DNA from: Hellea sp.
Lineage (GTDB): Bacteria; Pseudomonadota; Alphaproteobacteria; Caulobacterales; Maricaulaceae
Direction of reading: 5' to 3'
Assembly (NCBI GenBank): GCA_020629545.1
Contig: JAHDDC010000006.1
Coordinates: forward strand, 1 to 44,681
DNA length: 44,681 nucleotides
The notes under the pieces were generated by a model. That model made no database searches and was not told where the DNA came from. It saw only the letters and a list, made by a program, of their open reading frames with translations. Within the stretch, counting starts at the first letter, position 1; each line of letters opens with the position of its first letter. Of the stretch, positions 24,496 to 32,920 are shown in pieces. A program made the translations under genes and the position numbers.

Positions 24496-24520
24496 ACGCC
24501 CCTGAGAAGGGGCGTTTTTT
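24496..24520 (+). terminator. Intrinsic terminator after the TonB receptor
   Basis: Arms ACGCCCC and GGGGCGT with a 6-base loop, followed by six T residues (last arm base included). It lies 30 bases after the receptor stop and only 15 before the start of the TPR-sulfotransferase, so readthrough or a promoter overlapping it is needed to express the latter. A strong canonical structure. Confidence 0.88.
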
Positions 24521-24534
24521 AATATGGGATGACA

Positions 24535-26532
24535 ATGAGTGAAGCCGATCCAATAAATGCTTTGATGGATATTCAAAAGCTTATGCAGTCGGGAAAGTTC
24601 GATCAGGCTTTAGCTCGCACTGAAAAAGTCATTCTAGACCACCCGACTAATGTTGATCCATTATTTCTTAAGGCTGTATGCCTCAGATATTTGAAAGAAT
24701 ATGATAAAGCTTTTGCGAGCCTTGATGAGGTAAAGGAACTGGTTCCTGAGTTTGGCCGGGCTTTTCAGGAGGAAGGCCATCTCTATAAAGCCAAAGGCAA
24801 CTTCGATTTGGCATTACAAGCCTATCGTCGCGCTTGCCAGTTTAATCCGGCCTTAATCGCCAGTTGGCAGTCTCAAGCGGACATTCTAAAACAGAAGGGT
24901 GGCGACCCTAGCGCAATACAGGGGGCTCTGGCACAAGTTAGTCGTCTGAAGGCGATGCCCCGCGAACTCATTGCTGTCACAAATATGCTTTATGAACGCA
25001 AGTTACTTAAGGCGGAAAATCTTTGCAGACAATTTTTGAGGGCGAACCCAACTCATACAGAAGGAATGCGCCTCTTGGCATTGATCGGCGAGAAGTTCGG
25101 CGCCTTTGACGAAGCCGAATATTTGCTTGAAAGTGCGGTTGAGTTTGAACCTGACGTTATCCAGCTCCGTCTCGACTATCTCCAAATGTTACGTAAGAAG
25201 CAAAAGTTTTCAGCTACCAAAGAGCAGGCGGAATATCTACACGACCGGGATCCTAGCAATACAACTTTCTTGGCGCAGTTGGCGATTTCCGAAATGCAAC
25301 TTGGCAATAATAATGACGCTCTTAAACACTTTGAGGCTGTTCAAAGAGCCGAGCCAGGCAACGCTGAAAATCTCGTTACAATGGGTCATGTTTACAAAAC
25401 TATGGGACGACAAGAAGACGGGATCAATGCCTATCAAAAAGCTTATGGATTGCGGCCTAATTTAGGAGAGGCATACTTTTCATTATCTAATCTAAAAACA
25501 TACAAGTTTTCTGATGATGAGCTATCATCGATGCATGCTCAGGTCGAAACTGGAAACCTGACCTATCATGATAAGATACAATTCCTTTTTGCATTGGGAA
25601 AAGCCCACGAAGACCGAAAGCAATTTGAGCAATCGTTTTCATATTATGAGCAAGCCAATACATTAGGCCGATTGAAAATGAGATATAACGCGGAAAATAT
25701 GACGAAAGAGCTTGCAGCTCAGAAAACCGTTTGTACGACCGAGTTCTTCAGCTCGTTTGCGGGCTCAGGAAATAACGCGAAAGACCCGATTTTTATCGTT
25801 GGATTACCCCGCGCCGGGTCGACTTTGTTGGAGCAAATCGTTGCCTCCCATAGTCTAGTTGACGGAACTATGGAGCTTGGAAATATTTTATCGATGGCTC
25901 ATCGCCTGCGCGGGAAAGGAATGTCAACCGAGCGATCTGAGTATCCAGCGGCATTGAAAGATTTGTCTTTTGATCAACTTGCTGAGCTTGGCCAAAAGTT
26001 CATTGAGGACACCCAAATACATCGCCAGGGCGCGCCACACTTTATTGATAAAATGCCTAATAACTTCAGGCATATTGGATTGATCCATTTGATATTACCG
26101 AATGCGAAAATTATCGATGCCCGTCGACATCCTATGGCCTGTTGTTTCTCGGGCTTCAAACAACATTTCGCTCAGGGGCAAGAGTTTACCTATGGTCTCG
26201 AACAGATCGGGACTTACTATCGTGACTATGTGGATTTAATGGATCACTGGGATTCTGTTTTGCCAGGAAAAATTTTGCGCGTTCAATATGAGGATGTTGT
26301 TGCTGAGACGGAAACCCAAGTGCGGCGGGTATTAAACTATCTAGGCTTACCTTTTGAGCAGGCCTGCGTTGACTTCCACAAATCAAAACGATCCGTTAGA
26401 ACAGCGAGCTCTGAGCAAGTTCGACAGCCTATTTTTAAATCGGGGCTGGAACAGTGGCGAAACTTCGAGCCCTGGCTTGATCCTTTAAAAAAGGCGCTCG
26501 GACCGGCTTTAGATCGTTATCCAATTACCTGA
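24535..26532 (+). CDS. TPR-repeat sulfotransferase family protein
   Basis: A 665-residue soluble protein. Residues about 1-375 are tandem TPR-like repeats (for example 'GKFDQALARTEKVILDHPTN' and 'AENLVTMGHVYKTMGRQ'). A PAPS-dependent sulfotransferase domain follows, with the 5'-phosphosulfate loop 'IFIVGLPRAGSTLLEQ' at about 419-434 and the 3'-phosphate motif 'RRHPMACCFSGFK' at 530-542. ATG 24535 is chosen over 24529 since GGGAT lies seven bases before it. Such proteins often sit directly beside TonB receptors in alphaproteobacteria; the acceptor is unknown. It converges with the CaiD-like gene with one base between stops. Confidence 0.9.
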   Translation: MSEADPINALMDIQKLMQSGKFDQALARTEKVILDHPTNVDPLFLKAVCLRYLKEYDKAFASLDEVKELVPEFGRAFQEEGHLYKAKGNFDLALQAYRRACQFNPALIASWQSQADILKQKGGDPSAIQGALAQVSRLKAMPRELIAVTNMLYERKLLKAENLCRQFLRANPTHTEGMRLLALIGEKFGAFDEAEYLLESAVEFEPDVIQLRLDYLQMLRKKQKFSATKEQAEYLHDRDPSNTTFLAQLAISEMQLGNNNDALKHFEAVQRAEPGNAENLVTMGHVYKTMGRQEDGINAYQKAYGLRPNLGEAYFSLSNLKTYKFSDDELSSMHAQVETGNLTYHDKIQFLFALGKAHEDRKQFEQSFSYYEQANTLGRLKMRYNAENMTKELAAQKTVCTTEFFSSFAGSGNNAKDPIFIVGLPRAGSTLLEQIVASHSLVDGTMELGNILSMAHRLRGKGMSTERSEYPAALKDLSFDQLAELGQKFIEDTQIHRQGAPHFIDKMPNNFRHIGLIHLILPNAKIIDARRHPMACCFSGFKQHFAQGQEFTYGLEQIGTYYRDYVDLMDHWDSVLPGKILRVQYEDVVAETETQVRRVLNYLGLPFEQACVDFHKSKRSVRTASSEQVRQPIFKSGLEQWRNFEPWLDPLKKALGPALDRYPIT

Positions 26533-26533
26533 T

Positions 26534-27331
26534 TCATCGCCCCTTCCAAATTGGTTCTCTCTTTTCAGCAAATGCTTTGAAACCTTCAATCACGTCTTCA
26601 CTTCCGTAAAGAGTGTCAACGGTTTGGAGTTGACGAGTTGTGACCTTGTTTAGTGTATCTTGAAACTTTTCATCTTCCGCTTCACGCACTATTTCTTTGA
26701 TGGCGGCCATGACCAGTGGGGGTCCCGCTGCAATTAGGCGGGCAATTTCCCAAGCTCTGTCCAAGAGCTTATCGGCTTCAACGATCTCATTAACAAATCC
26801 CCATCGGTTGGCCTCTTTTGCGTCGAGCCATCGACCGGTTAAGAGCATTTCCATAGCGATGTGATACGGAATTCGTTTAGGTAATTTGATGGAAGCAGCG
26901 TCTGCCACAGTGCCGGAATTTATTTCGGGCAGGGCGAATGTCGCATGCTCAGCAGCAAGGATAATATCTGTTGATAGCGCGATTTCCAGTCCGCCTCCGC
27001 AGCAAATTCCATTCACCGCGGCAATAATAGGTTTGTTGAGACGCGGGAGCTCTTGCATGCCGCCAAATCCGCCGACGCCATAATCGCCATCAACTTCGTC
27101 GCCATCGGCAGCCGCTTTTAAATCCCAGCCCGGGCAAAAGAACTTTGGCCCGGCAGCTGTAATAATTGCGACCCGCATTTCCGGGTCGTCACGAAAATCT
27201 TTAAAAATATTTCCCATGATCCGGCTAGTCGCCAAATCAATTGCATTGGCCTTGGGGCGGTCGATTGTGACCTCGAGAATATGTCCGTCTTTTCGTGTTC
27301 TTATGGGTCCATTCTGATCTGTTGCGGGCAT
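26534..27331 (-). CDS. caiD: Crotonobetainyl-CoA hydratase / carnitinyl-CoA dehydratase-like protein
   Basis: A 265-residue crotonase-fold enzyme. It resembles Escherichia coli CaiD over the whole length: 'FFCPGWDLKAAADGD', 'NKPIIAAVNGICCGGGLEIAL' (oxyanion-hole glycines, cut here), and the very similar tail 'SEDVIEGFKAFAEKREPIWKG'. CaiD interconverts crotonobetainyl-CoA and L-carnitinyl-CoA. Start at 27331 (MPATDQ) is taken because GGAG lies seven bases upstream and the ligase gene ends one base before it. As last gene of the five-gene minus-strand set, it fits hydration of the enoyl-CoA made by the acyl-CoA dehydrogenase. Symbol used by analogy. Confidence 0.85.
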   Translation of the reverse strand: MPATDQNGPIRTRKDGHILEVTIDRPKANAIDLATSRIMGNIFKDFRDDPEMRVAIITAAGPKFFCPGWDLKAAADGDEVDGDYGVGGFGGMQELPRLNKPIIAAVNGICCGGGLEIALSTDIILAAEHATFALPEINSGTVADAASIKLPKRIPYHIAMEMLLTGRWLDAKEANRWGFVNEIVEADKLLDRAWEIARLIAAGPPLVMAAIKEIVREAEDEKFQDTLNKVTTRQLQTVDTLYGSEDVIEGFKAFAEKREPIWKGR

Positions 27332-27332
27332 T

Positions 27333-29345
27333 TTAATTCTCCGTTCTTTCAATTATAAGCGCGTCCAATACCATGGTTTGAGTTGGTCCTGCAGCCAGGG
27401 GATTGATATCCAGTTCGACTATGGAATCGCTATTGTTTTCAATAAATTGAGCAATTTTTTGGATGCTATAAACAAGTTCATTCATGTCTGTAGCGGGTTG
27501 TCCGCGATAACCACTAAAGAGCTTTCGAATTTTCAAACTCGACAAAGCATTTTCGATAGATCGAATGGATGTCGGTAATGTCAGAGTTGCAACATCATTT
27601 AATATTTCGGTCAATACGCCGCCCGCGCCAATAGTCAGGGTCCACACTCCTGTAGCGTCAACGACTGCTCCAACGATCAACTCGACGAAAGGCCCCTTCA
27701 TCATCTCCTCGATAAGTATATTTTCTGAAAGCGCTGAAATGTTTTTAACAGCTTGTGCGAGTTCAACATTCGTCTCTATTCCCAAAATTACGCCGCCGGA
27801 GTCAGTTTTATGGGCAATGTCTGTAGCCTTGACGGCGAGCGGGAAAGAAAGGGACGTAGCCTGATCGGTATCGGATACAATGCATCCGAGTGGGACCGGG
27901 ATGTCAGATGCAGCTAATTTTAGTTTGGCATCGTACTCCGACAATGTGCGTGTGTTTTCGCGCACCGTATCGGACATCAATACAGGCACGTTAAGGTCTG
28001 TTTGTTTTGCCGATAGAATGTCGATGACGCGCAAAGCGACCTGCATATCGAGAAGCGGAACGACCCCTCCATTGATGAACCGCGCAATGACATCTTCCTC
28101 TAGATTTTCGGGTAGGCTGCCAATCACGGCTGCTTTTCCGCCAGTATTAGCTTTGGCTCTTATAATGGCTTCGATCGCACAATCATGTCCTGCAGGGATG
28201 CATTTGTCGGCGCGAGGAATATCTAAAACAAAAAGGCTAATATCTGTTTTCTCCTTCATGACCGCCGAGAATACATTCGTCATCACGGGAACATCGCCCC
28301 AAATATAAGTGTGATAATCGAGAGGGTTGGCGAGGTCGACTTTATCACCAAGAAGTCGGTTAAGTGTTTCGAGTCCCGGGGAGCTAAATCCAGGATATGT
28401 CAGTTCCGTGTCTCGAGACAAATCTGACATTAGGCTGGCTTCACCGCCAGAACAACTGACAGATGTCACGCGATTACCTTCAAGAGGGCCCACAATATGC
28501 AGAAACTTCAGGCATTCTAAAAATTCAGCCAAAGTTTCGACTTCGTAGAAACCAAGCCTTTTTATTAAAGCAGACGCAACTTTATCACTCCCGGATAGTG
28601 AGGCGGTATGGGAGATCGCAGCTGATCGAGATTTTTCCGTTTTACCTGTTTTAAGAATGACAACAGCTATGTCTCGGGCCCGGGCTTCGCTTGCAAATCG
28701 TTCAAGCGCGCGAATATCGCCAAATCCTTCCAAATATAGGCCAATCGCTTTGATGCGTGGGTCGGCAAGCATATGGAGCCCAAGGTCAGCGATACCAATA
28801 ACAGCTTGATTGCCAATGGTGACAAGTTGCGCTATATCGAGGCCTCGTTTTTGCATCGTCAAATTTATGGATATATTTGACGACTGCGCAATTATCCCAA
28901 CGCCGTTCTCCACTTGTTGGCCGCCATGTTGATCTGGCCAAAGAGTGACATTTTCTAAGTAGTTTAAAAATCCATAGCAATTGGGGCCCAGAAAGGGCAT
29001 GTCTCCGGTTGCCGCGACCAATTCGTCTTGCAATTCAGCGGTGTCGGCTTCTGCAAACCCTGATGCAAAACAAATAGCTCCGCCTGCGCCCGAACTTGAA
29101 AGCTCTTTGATAACCGATACCGTCAATTTCCGATTTACTCCGATAAAGACAGCATCTGGGACGCCGGGAAGCCCATCTGTATCGGGGAAACACGGAAGCC
29201 CCAACATTTCGTGTTTCTTAGGATGGACCGGCCAAATTTCACCTTTGAAGCCCGATTTTTTGAGCTGTTCCAAGACGTTAGTCGACCAGCTCCCGCCATA
29301 AAGCGCGATTGATTTCGGGTTGAATAATCTGGATAGTCGGCTCAA
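27333..29345 (-). CDS. ADP-forming acid-CoA ligase (acetate-CoA ligase family)
   Basis: A 670-residue single-chain enzyme with an N-terminal CoA-binding domain (about 5-120), a succinyl-CoA-ligase-like flavodoxin region with the phosphorylatable His246 in 'ISHTASLSG', and a C-terminal ATP-grasp domain (about 460-665, 'PLAVKATDIAHKTDSGGVIL', 'GPFVELIVGAV', 'ELDINPLAAG'). Such enzymes form an acyl-CoA, ADP and phosphate, and can run reversibly. In this operon it probably activates gamma-butyrobetaine, crotonobetaine or carnitine, the job done by the AMP-forming CaiC or CoA-transferase CaiB in enterobacteria. AGGGGA lies four bases before the ATG. Chemistry confident, substrate inferred. Confidence 0.83.
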   Translation of the reverse strand: MSRLSRLFNPKSIALYGGSWSTNVLEQLKKSGFKGEIWPVHPKKHEMLGLPCFPDTDGLPGVPDAVFIGVNRKLTVSVIKELSSSGAGGAICFASGFAEADTAELQDELVAATGDMPFLGPNCYGFLNYLENVTLWPDQHGGQQVENGVGIIAQSSNISINLTMQKRGLDIAQLVTIGNQAVIGIADLGLHMLADPRIKAIGLYLEGFGDIRALERFASEARARDIAVVILKTGKTEKSRSAAISHTASLSGSDKVASALIKRLGFYEVETLAEFLECLKFLHIVGPLEGNRVTSVSCSGGEASLMSDLSRDTELTYPGFSSPGLETLNRLLGDKVDLANPLDYHTYIWGDVPVMTNVFSAVMKEKTDISLFVLDIPRADKCIPAGHDCAIEAIIRAKANTGGKAAVIGSLPENLEEDVIARFINGGVVPLLDMQVALRVIDILSAKQTDLNVPVLMSDTVRENTRTLSEYDAKLKLAASDIPVPLGCIVSDTDQATSLSFPLAVKATDIAHKTDSGGVILGIETNVELAQAVKNISALSENILIEEMMKGPFVELIVGAVVDATGVWTLTIGAGGVLTEILNDVATLTLPTSIRSIENALSSLKIRKLFSGYRGQPATDMNELVYSIQKIAQFIENNSDSIVELDINPLAAGPTQTMVLDALIIERTEN

Positions 29346-29355
29346 TCAGATCCCC

Positions 29356-30519
29356 TTATGCGCCAAGTGGCCGTAACAGGCTTCGGGATATGATGTGACG
29401 CTGTATTTCTGATGTACCTTCCCAGATTCGCTCTATTCTGGCATCGCGCCAAATGCGTTCAAGGGGTAAGTCGTCCATCAAGCCCATACCGCCATAGATC
29501 TGTATGGCTTCATCTGAAACAAAGGCGAGCATTTCGGAAGCTTTCAGCTTTGCCATCGCCATGTCCATGTCAGTGCAGGTTCCCTGATCATATTTCCAGC
29601 CCGCTTCACGCACTAATAGCTCAGCGGCCTTAAGTTCAGTCGCCATATCGGCGAGTTTGAATGAGACACCTTGAAACTTCCCAATTTTTTGATTGAACTG
29701 CTCCCGTTCAGCAGCGTAACTGACAGCGAGATCAAAAGCGCGTTCGGCACGGCCCAAGCATGTTGCGCCGACTTGCAAACGAGTGGCACCCAGCCAATCA
29801 TTTGCGACGTCAAATCCCTTGTGGACATCTCCTAGCATTGCACTTTGGGGAACACGGCAATTATCAAACTCTAAAATCGAATTTGTGTAACCCCGGTGAG
29901 AGACATTGTTGTAACCATCGCGTATGGTAAGGCCGGGGTGGTCATGATCGACAAAAAATGCTGAGATGAGCTTCTTTTTGCCGCGCGGTGTATCTTCTTC
30001 ACCGGTTGCCATGAAAGTGATTGTAAAATCGGCTGTGTCCGCATGGCTAATGAAATGCTTCGTGCCATTTAAGATCCAGTCGTCACCGTCTTTTTTAGCG
30101 CTAGCGGTCATGCCGCGTAGATCAGAACCAGCGCCTGGCTCAGTCATGGCGAGACAATCAGACTTTTCGCCGCGCAAACATGGCTCCAGATATTTTTTGC
30201 GTTGTTCTGCCGTTCCAGCACACAAGATGTTTGATGGGCGCGCGACACACGTCCAGTGCAGAGCATAGGATGTTTTCCCCAGCTCTTTCTCATATAAGAG
30301 CCAGGTTTGGGTATCGAGCCCAACACCCCCAAACTCTTCAGGGATGTTGGCGGCGTATAACCCGGCCTGTATTGCCTTTTTCTTGAGTTCAGCGGCTAGC
30401 TCAGGACGTAGATAACCCGTTTTCTCTAGCTCGGCCTCGTGCGGATAAAGTTCATTCTCGACAAATGCCTTAGTCGTTGCAACGATAAGTTCCTGTTCTT
30501 CACTTAGGGAAAAGTCCAT
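29356..30519 (-). CDS. Acyl-CoA dehydrogenase, probable gamma-butyrobetainyl-CoA dehydrogenase
   Basis: A 387-residue FAD-dependent acyl-CoA dehydrogenase. Family signatures are 'CLAMTEPGAGSDLRGM' near residue 120 and 'RIERIWEGTSEIQRHIISRS' near the end, with catalytic Glu367 in 'WEGT'. 'YGGMGLMDDLPLERIWRDAR' completes the C-terminal pattern. In this operon the natural reaction is desaturation of gamma-butyrobetainyl-CoA to crotonobetainyl-CoA, as done by CaiA or the later-described bacterial butyrobetainyl-CoA dehydrogenases. Electrons would go to ETF, whose genes are not in the window. One base separates it from the upstream stop. Class certain, substrate inferred from the neighbours. Confidence 0.88.
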   Translation of the reverse strand: MDFSLSEEQELIVATTKAFVENELYPHEAELEKTGYLRPELAAELKKKAIQAGLYAANIPEEFGGVGLDTQTWLLYEKELGKTSYALHWTCVARPSNILCAGTAEQRKKYLEPCLRGEKSDCLAMTEPGAGSDLRGMTASAKKDGDDWILNGTKHFISHADTADFTITFMATGEEDTPRGKKKLISAFFVDHDHPGLTIRDGYNNVSHRGYTNSILEFDNCRVPQSAMLGDVHKGFDVANDWLGATRLQVGATCLGRAERAFDLAVSYAAEREQFNQKIGKFQGVSFKLADMATELKAAELLVREAGWKYDQGTCTDMDMAMAKLKASEMLAFVSDEAIQIYGGMGLMDDLPLERIWRDARIERIWEGTSEIQRHIISRSLLRPLGA

Positions 30520-30520
30520 T

Positions 30521-31933
30521 TCAGCTCTCCAGGATCAATGGCAAATTTCGATGTAATTCCGCCAATTCAGTTTTTCGCTTTAAAACATCCGCGCGCGGGG
30601 TTGATGACTTCCGACTGGTAAGATCAACGTGCAGTAAGAATTGTTCACAAACAGCCAGGACATCTCCATTTTTGCGGCACATTTTGTGGGCCAGTTTCAG
30701 CTTCTTGCCGTCACCAATCAGAATTTGAGAATCTACGATAAATCGATCACCCGCAACACATTCGTCCAAATATTTAATTTTCGTTTCAACGGTGAAATAG
30801 CTTAGCCCGTCTTTAATATATTCTGCGTCGGCACCAATAGCGATCATGACCGCATCCGCGGCATCAGAAAAGACCTGCCCATAGCGGCTCTCATTCATAT
30901 GCAAGTTATAGTCAGTCCAATCTATTGGAACACTTCGCGAAACTGAACGGATATAGGATGCGTCAGCGTGTGTCCTCTCCACGAGGCTAGAATCCATTTT
31001 GTTCAGAAGAGCGCCGGTTCCCCAGTTGCGATTTTTAAGAGCGCGCATAATCGCAACAAGATTATCATCGCGTTTACGTTCAAGCTCCCGAATTGAATAT
31101 GCACCGGATTGCGCATCGGATTGATCCGCGATCTGCTGAACAAGCTCATCTGTGAGGTCAGGGACGTCCATGAGTTTTGTCCATGGCCATTTCAGCGCGG
31201 GACCAAATTGGGCCATAAAATGCGCCATTCCGGCTTCTCCGCCGGCAACGCGATAAGTCTCGAATAGACCCATTTGCGCCCAACGAAGTCCAAACCCATA
31301 GGTAAAGGTTGCGTCGATTTCCTCTGTGGTCGCAATGCCATCATTGACGAGCCAAAGGCCTTCTCGCCAAACAGCTTCTAATAGGCGATCCGCAATATGT
31401 GCATCTATTTCTTTGCGAACATGAAGCGGGTAGTTCCCGAGCTTTGACAGTATCTGCTGGGCTTTTTCAACTGTTTGAGTTGGCCCAACTAATTCTACCA
31501 ACGGAATAAGGTAAACCGGATTAAATGGGTGAGCCACAATAATGCGCTCAGGTGTTGACCGACCTTCATGTAGTTCGGAGGGTTTGAACCCTGAGGTGGA
31601 CGATGCAATTATCGCGTCAGGGGGGCAATGGTTTTCAATTTGGCCCAAAATTTTTTGTTTTAGAACCAGCCGTTCTGGTACTGATTCTGCAATCCAGGAG
31701 GCTGTCTCGACGGCAGCTTCCAGATTGTCATGAAAGGTCAATTGTCCTTCTTTGGGTAGTGCGTGGTCATAAATACCAGGAACAGAGCGTCGGGCATTCT
31801 CCAAAACCTCGCCAATTTTCCGTTTAGCTTCGGGATCAGGGTCGAAAATGTTGACGTCCCATCCCATAAGTAAAAAGCGGGCAGCCCATCCGCCGCCGAT
31901 AACGCCCCCGCCGATAATCGCCGCAACTGGCAT
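30521..31933 (-). CDS. lcdH: Carnitine 3-dehydrogenase fused to betainyl-CoA thioesterase
   Basis: A 470-residue fusion. Residues 1-318 are a 3-hydroxyacyl-CoA-dehydrogenase-like domain: Rossmann 'GGGVIGGGWAARFL' (8-21), 'SSTSG' and 'AHPFNPVYLIPLVELV' with His135 and Glu147, as in L-carnitine dehydrogenase, which makes 3-dehydrocarnitine with NAD+. Residues about 330-465 form a hot-dog domain ('VPIDWTDYNLHMNESRYGQVF' region, cut here). In known carnitine loci this domain is a betainyl-CoA thioesterase, separate or fused. Together with the upstream BKACE gene this gives carnitine to glycine betaine. The start overlaps the BKACE stop by one base. The symbol follows usage for carnitine dehydrogenase. 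Confidence 0.9.
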   Translation of the reverse strand: MPVAAIIGGGVIGGGWAARFLLMGWDVNIFDPDPEAKRKIGEVLENARRSVPGIYDHALPKEGQLTFHDNLEAAVETASWIAESVPERLVLKQKILGQIENHCPPDAIIASSTSGFKPSELHEGRSTPERIIVAHPFNPVYLIPLVELVGPTQTVEKAQQILSKLGNYPLHVRKEIDAHIADRLLEAVWREGLWLVNDGIATTEEIDATFTYGFGLRWAQMGLFETYRVAGGEAGMAHFMAQFGPALKWPWTKLMDVPDLTDELVQQIADQSDAQSGAYSIRELERKRDDNLVAIMRALKNRNWGTGALLNKMDSSLVERTHADASYIRSVSRSVPIDWTDYNLHMNESRYGQVFSDAADAVMIAIGADAEYIKDGLSYFTVETKIKYLDECVAGDRFIVDSQILIGDGKKLKLAHKMCRKNGDVLAVCEQFLLHVDLTSRKSSTPRADVLKRKTELAELHRNLPLILES

Positions 31934-32841
31934 CAGGCTGGTGCTCTCTTGGTTAAGCCGAGCTTCTCGCGCACCTGAGCCGGGCTCATAATATTTGCGC
32001 CCATTCGTTCGATAATTCCGACCGCTTTTTGAACTAGGCTTTCATTGGTCGCTAAAACGCCTTTCTCAAGCCATATATTATCCTCAAGGCCGACCCTGAC
32101 ATTGCCGCCTGCAAGAACAGCCGCCGCAACAAAGGGCATTTGGTTGCGTCCGATAGAGAAAGCAGACCAATTCCAATCTGAAGGTATGTTGTTTACCATG
32201 GCCATGAATGTGTTCATGTCATCTGGAGCTCCCCATGGAATTCCCATACAAAGCTGCACCAAAGCTGGGCTGTCTAAAATTCCGTCTTCAACGAGTTTTT
32301 TAGCATACCAAAGATGCCCTGTATCAAAGGCTTCAATTTCTGGCTTCACGCCGAGCTCTGTCATCATCTTTCCCATGGTTTGCAACATGCCAGGCGTATT
32401 GGTCATAACGTAATCGGCTTCCGCGAAGTTCATGGTGCCGCAGTCCAAAGTACATATTTCTGGAAGACAATCCGCAATGGGTTCCATCCGGTCTTCGGCG
32501 CTGCCCATATCGGTGCCTTCTTGCAAAGGTAACGGAGATGACGGCGGTCCAAAATACAGGTCTCCGCCCATGCCGGCTGTTAGATTCAGGACAACATCTG
32601 TTTTCGCGTCTCTTATGCGTTCCGTCAATTCGCGATATAATTTGGGGTCCCGTGACGCGACGCCCGTTTCGGGATCACGTACATGGCAGTGGACGATAGC
32701 TGCGCCCGCTTGAGCGGCTGCTATTGCGCTATTTGCAATTTGCTCAGGAGATCTAGGGACATGATGGCTTCTATCCTGTGTGCCGCCTGAGCCCGTGACA
32801 GCGCAAGTTATGAATACATCCTTATTGATTTGCAGCGGCAT
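31933..32841 (-). CDS. BKACE (DUF849) protein, probable 3-dehydrocarnitine cleavage enzyme
   Basis: A 302-residue zinc-dependent beta-keto acid cleavage enzyme. The metal ligands are in 'IVHCHVRDP' (His51, His53), and 'VRVGLEDNIWL' near residue 258 holds the conserved Glu. BKACE enzymes condense a beta-keto acid with acetyl-CoA, releasing acetoacetate and a new acyl-CoA. The carnitine-locus members convert 3-dehydrocarnitine and acetyl-CoA to betainyl-CoA and acetoacetate. Being first in an operon with the dehydrogenase-thioesterase fusion and divergent from a CdhR-like regulator makes that specificity likely. AGGGGAAG precedes the ATG. Confidence 0.9.
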   Translation of the reverse strand: MPLQINKDVFITCAVTGSGGTQDRSHHVPRSPEQIANSAIAAAQAGAAIVHCHVRDPETGVASRDPKLYRELTERIRDAKTDVVLNLTAGMGGDLYFGPPSSPLPLQEGTDMGSAEDRMEPIADCLPEICTLDCGTMNFAEADYVMTNTPGMLQTMGKMMTELGVKPEIEAFDTGHLWYAKKLVEDGILDSPALVQLCMGIPWGAPDDMNTFMAMVNNIPSDWNWSAFSIGRNQMPFVAAAVLAGGNVRVGLEDNIWLEKGVLATNESLVQKAVGIIERMGANIMSPAQVREKLGLTKRAPA

Positions 32842-32900
32842 ATTCTTCCCCTAATTTTGATTTGTTGATTTACTGATACAACGCCTTGAAAATCATAATT

Positions 32901-32915
32901 GACAATAATAGACAA
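32901..32915. promoter_or_regulatory. Candidate regulator site in the BKACE-cdhR divergent promoter
   Basis: GACAA occurs at 32901-32905 and again at 32911-32915, exactly 10 bp apart (one helical turn), the layout expected of an AraC-type two-helix-turn-helix site. It lies in the 79-bp gap between divergent starts at 32841 and 32921, overlapping a TTGACA hexamer at 32899-32904. No matching -10 hexamer at 16-18 bp could be found before the regulator start. Short half-sites, so weak on its own. Confidence 0.4.
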
Positions 32916-32920
32916 ATTAT

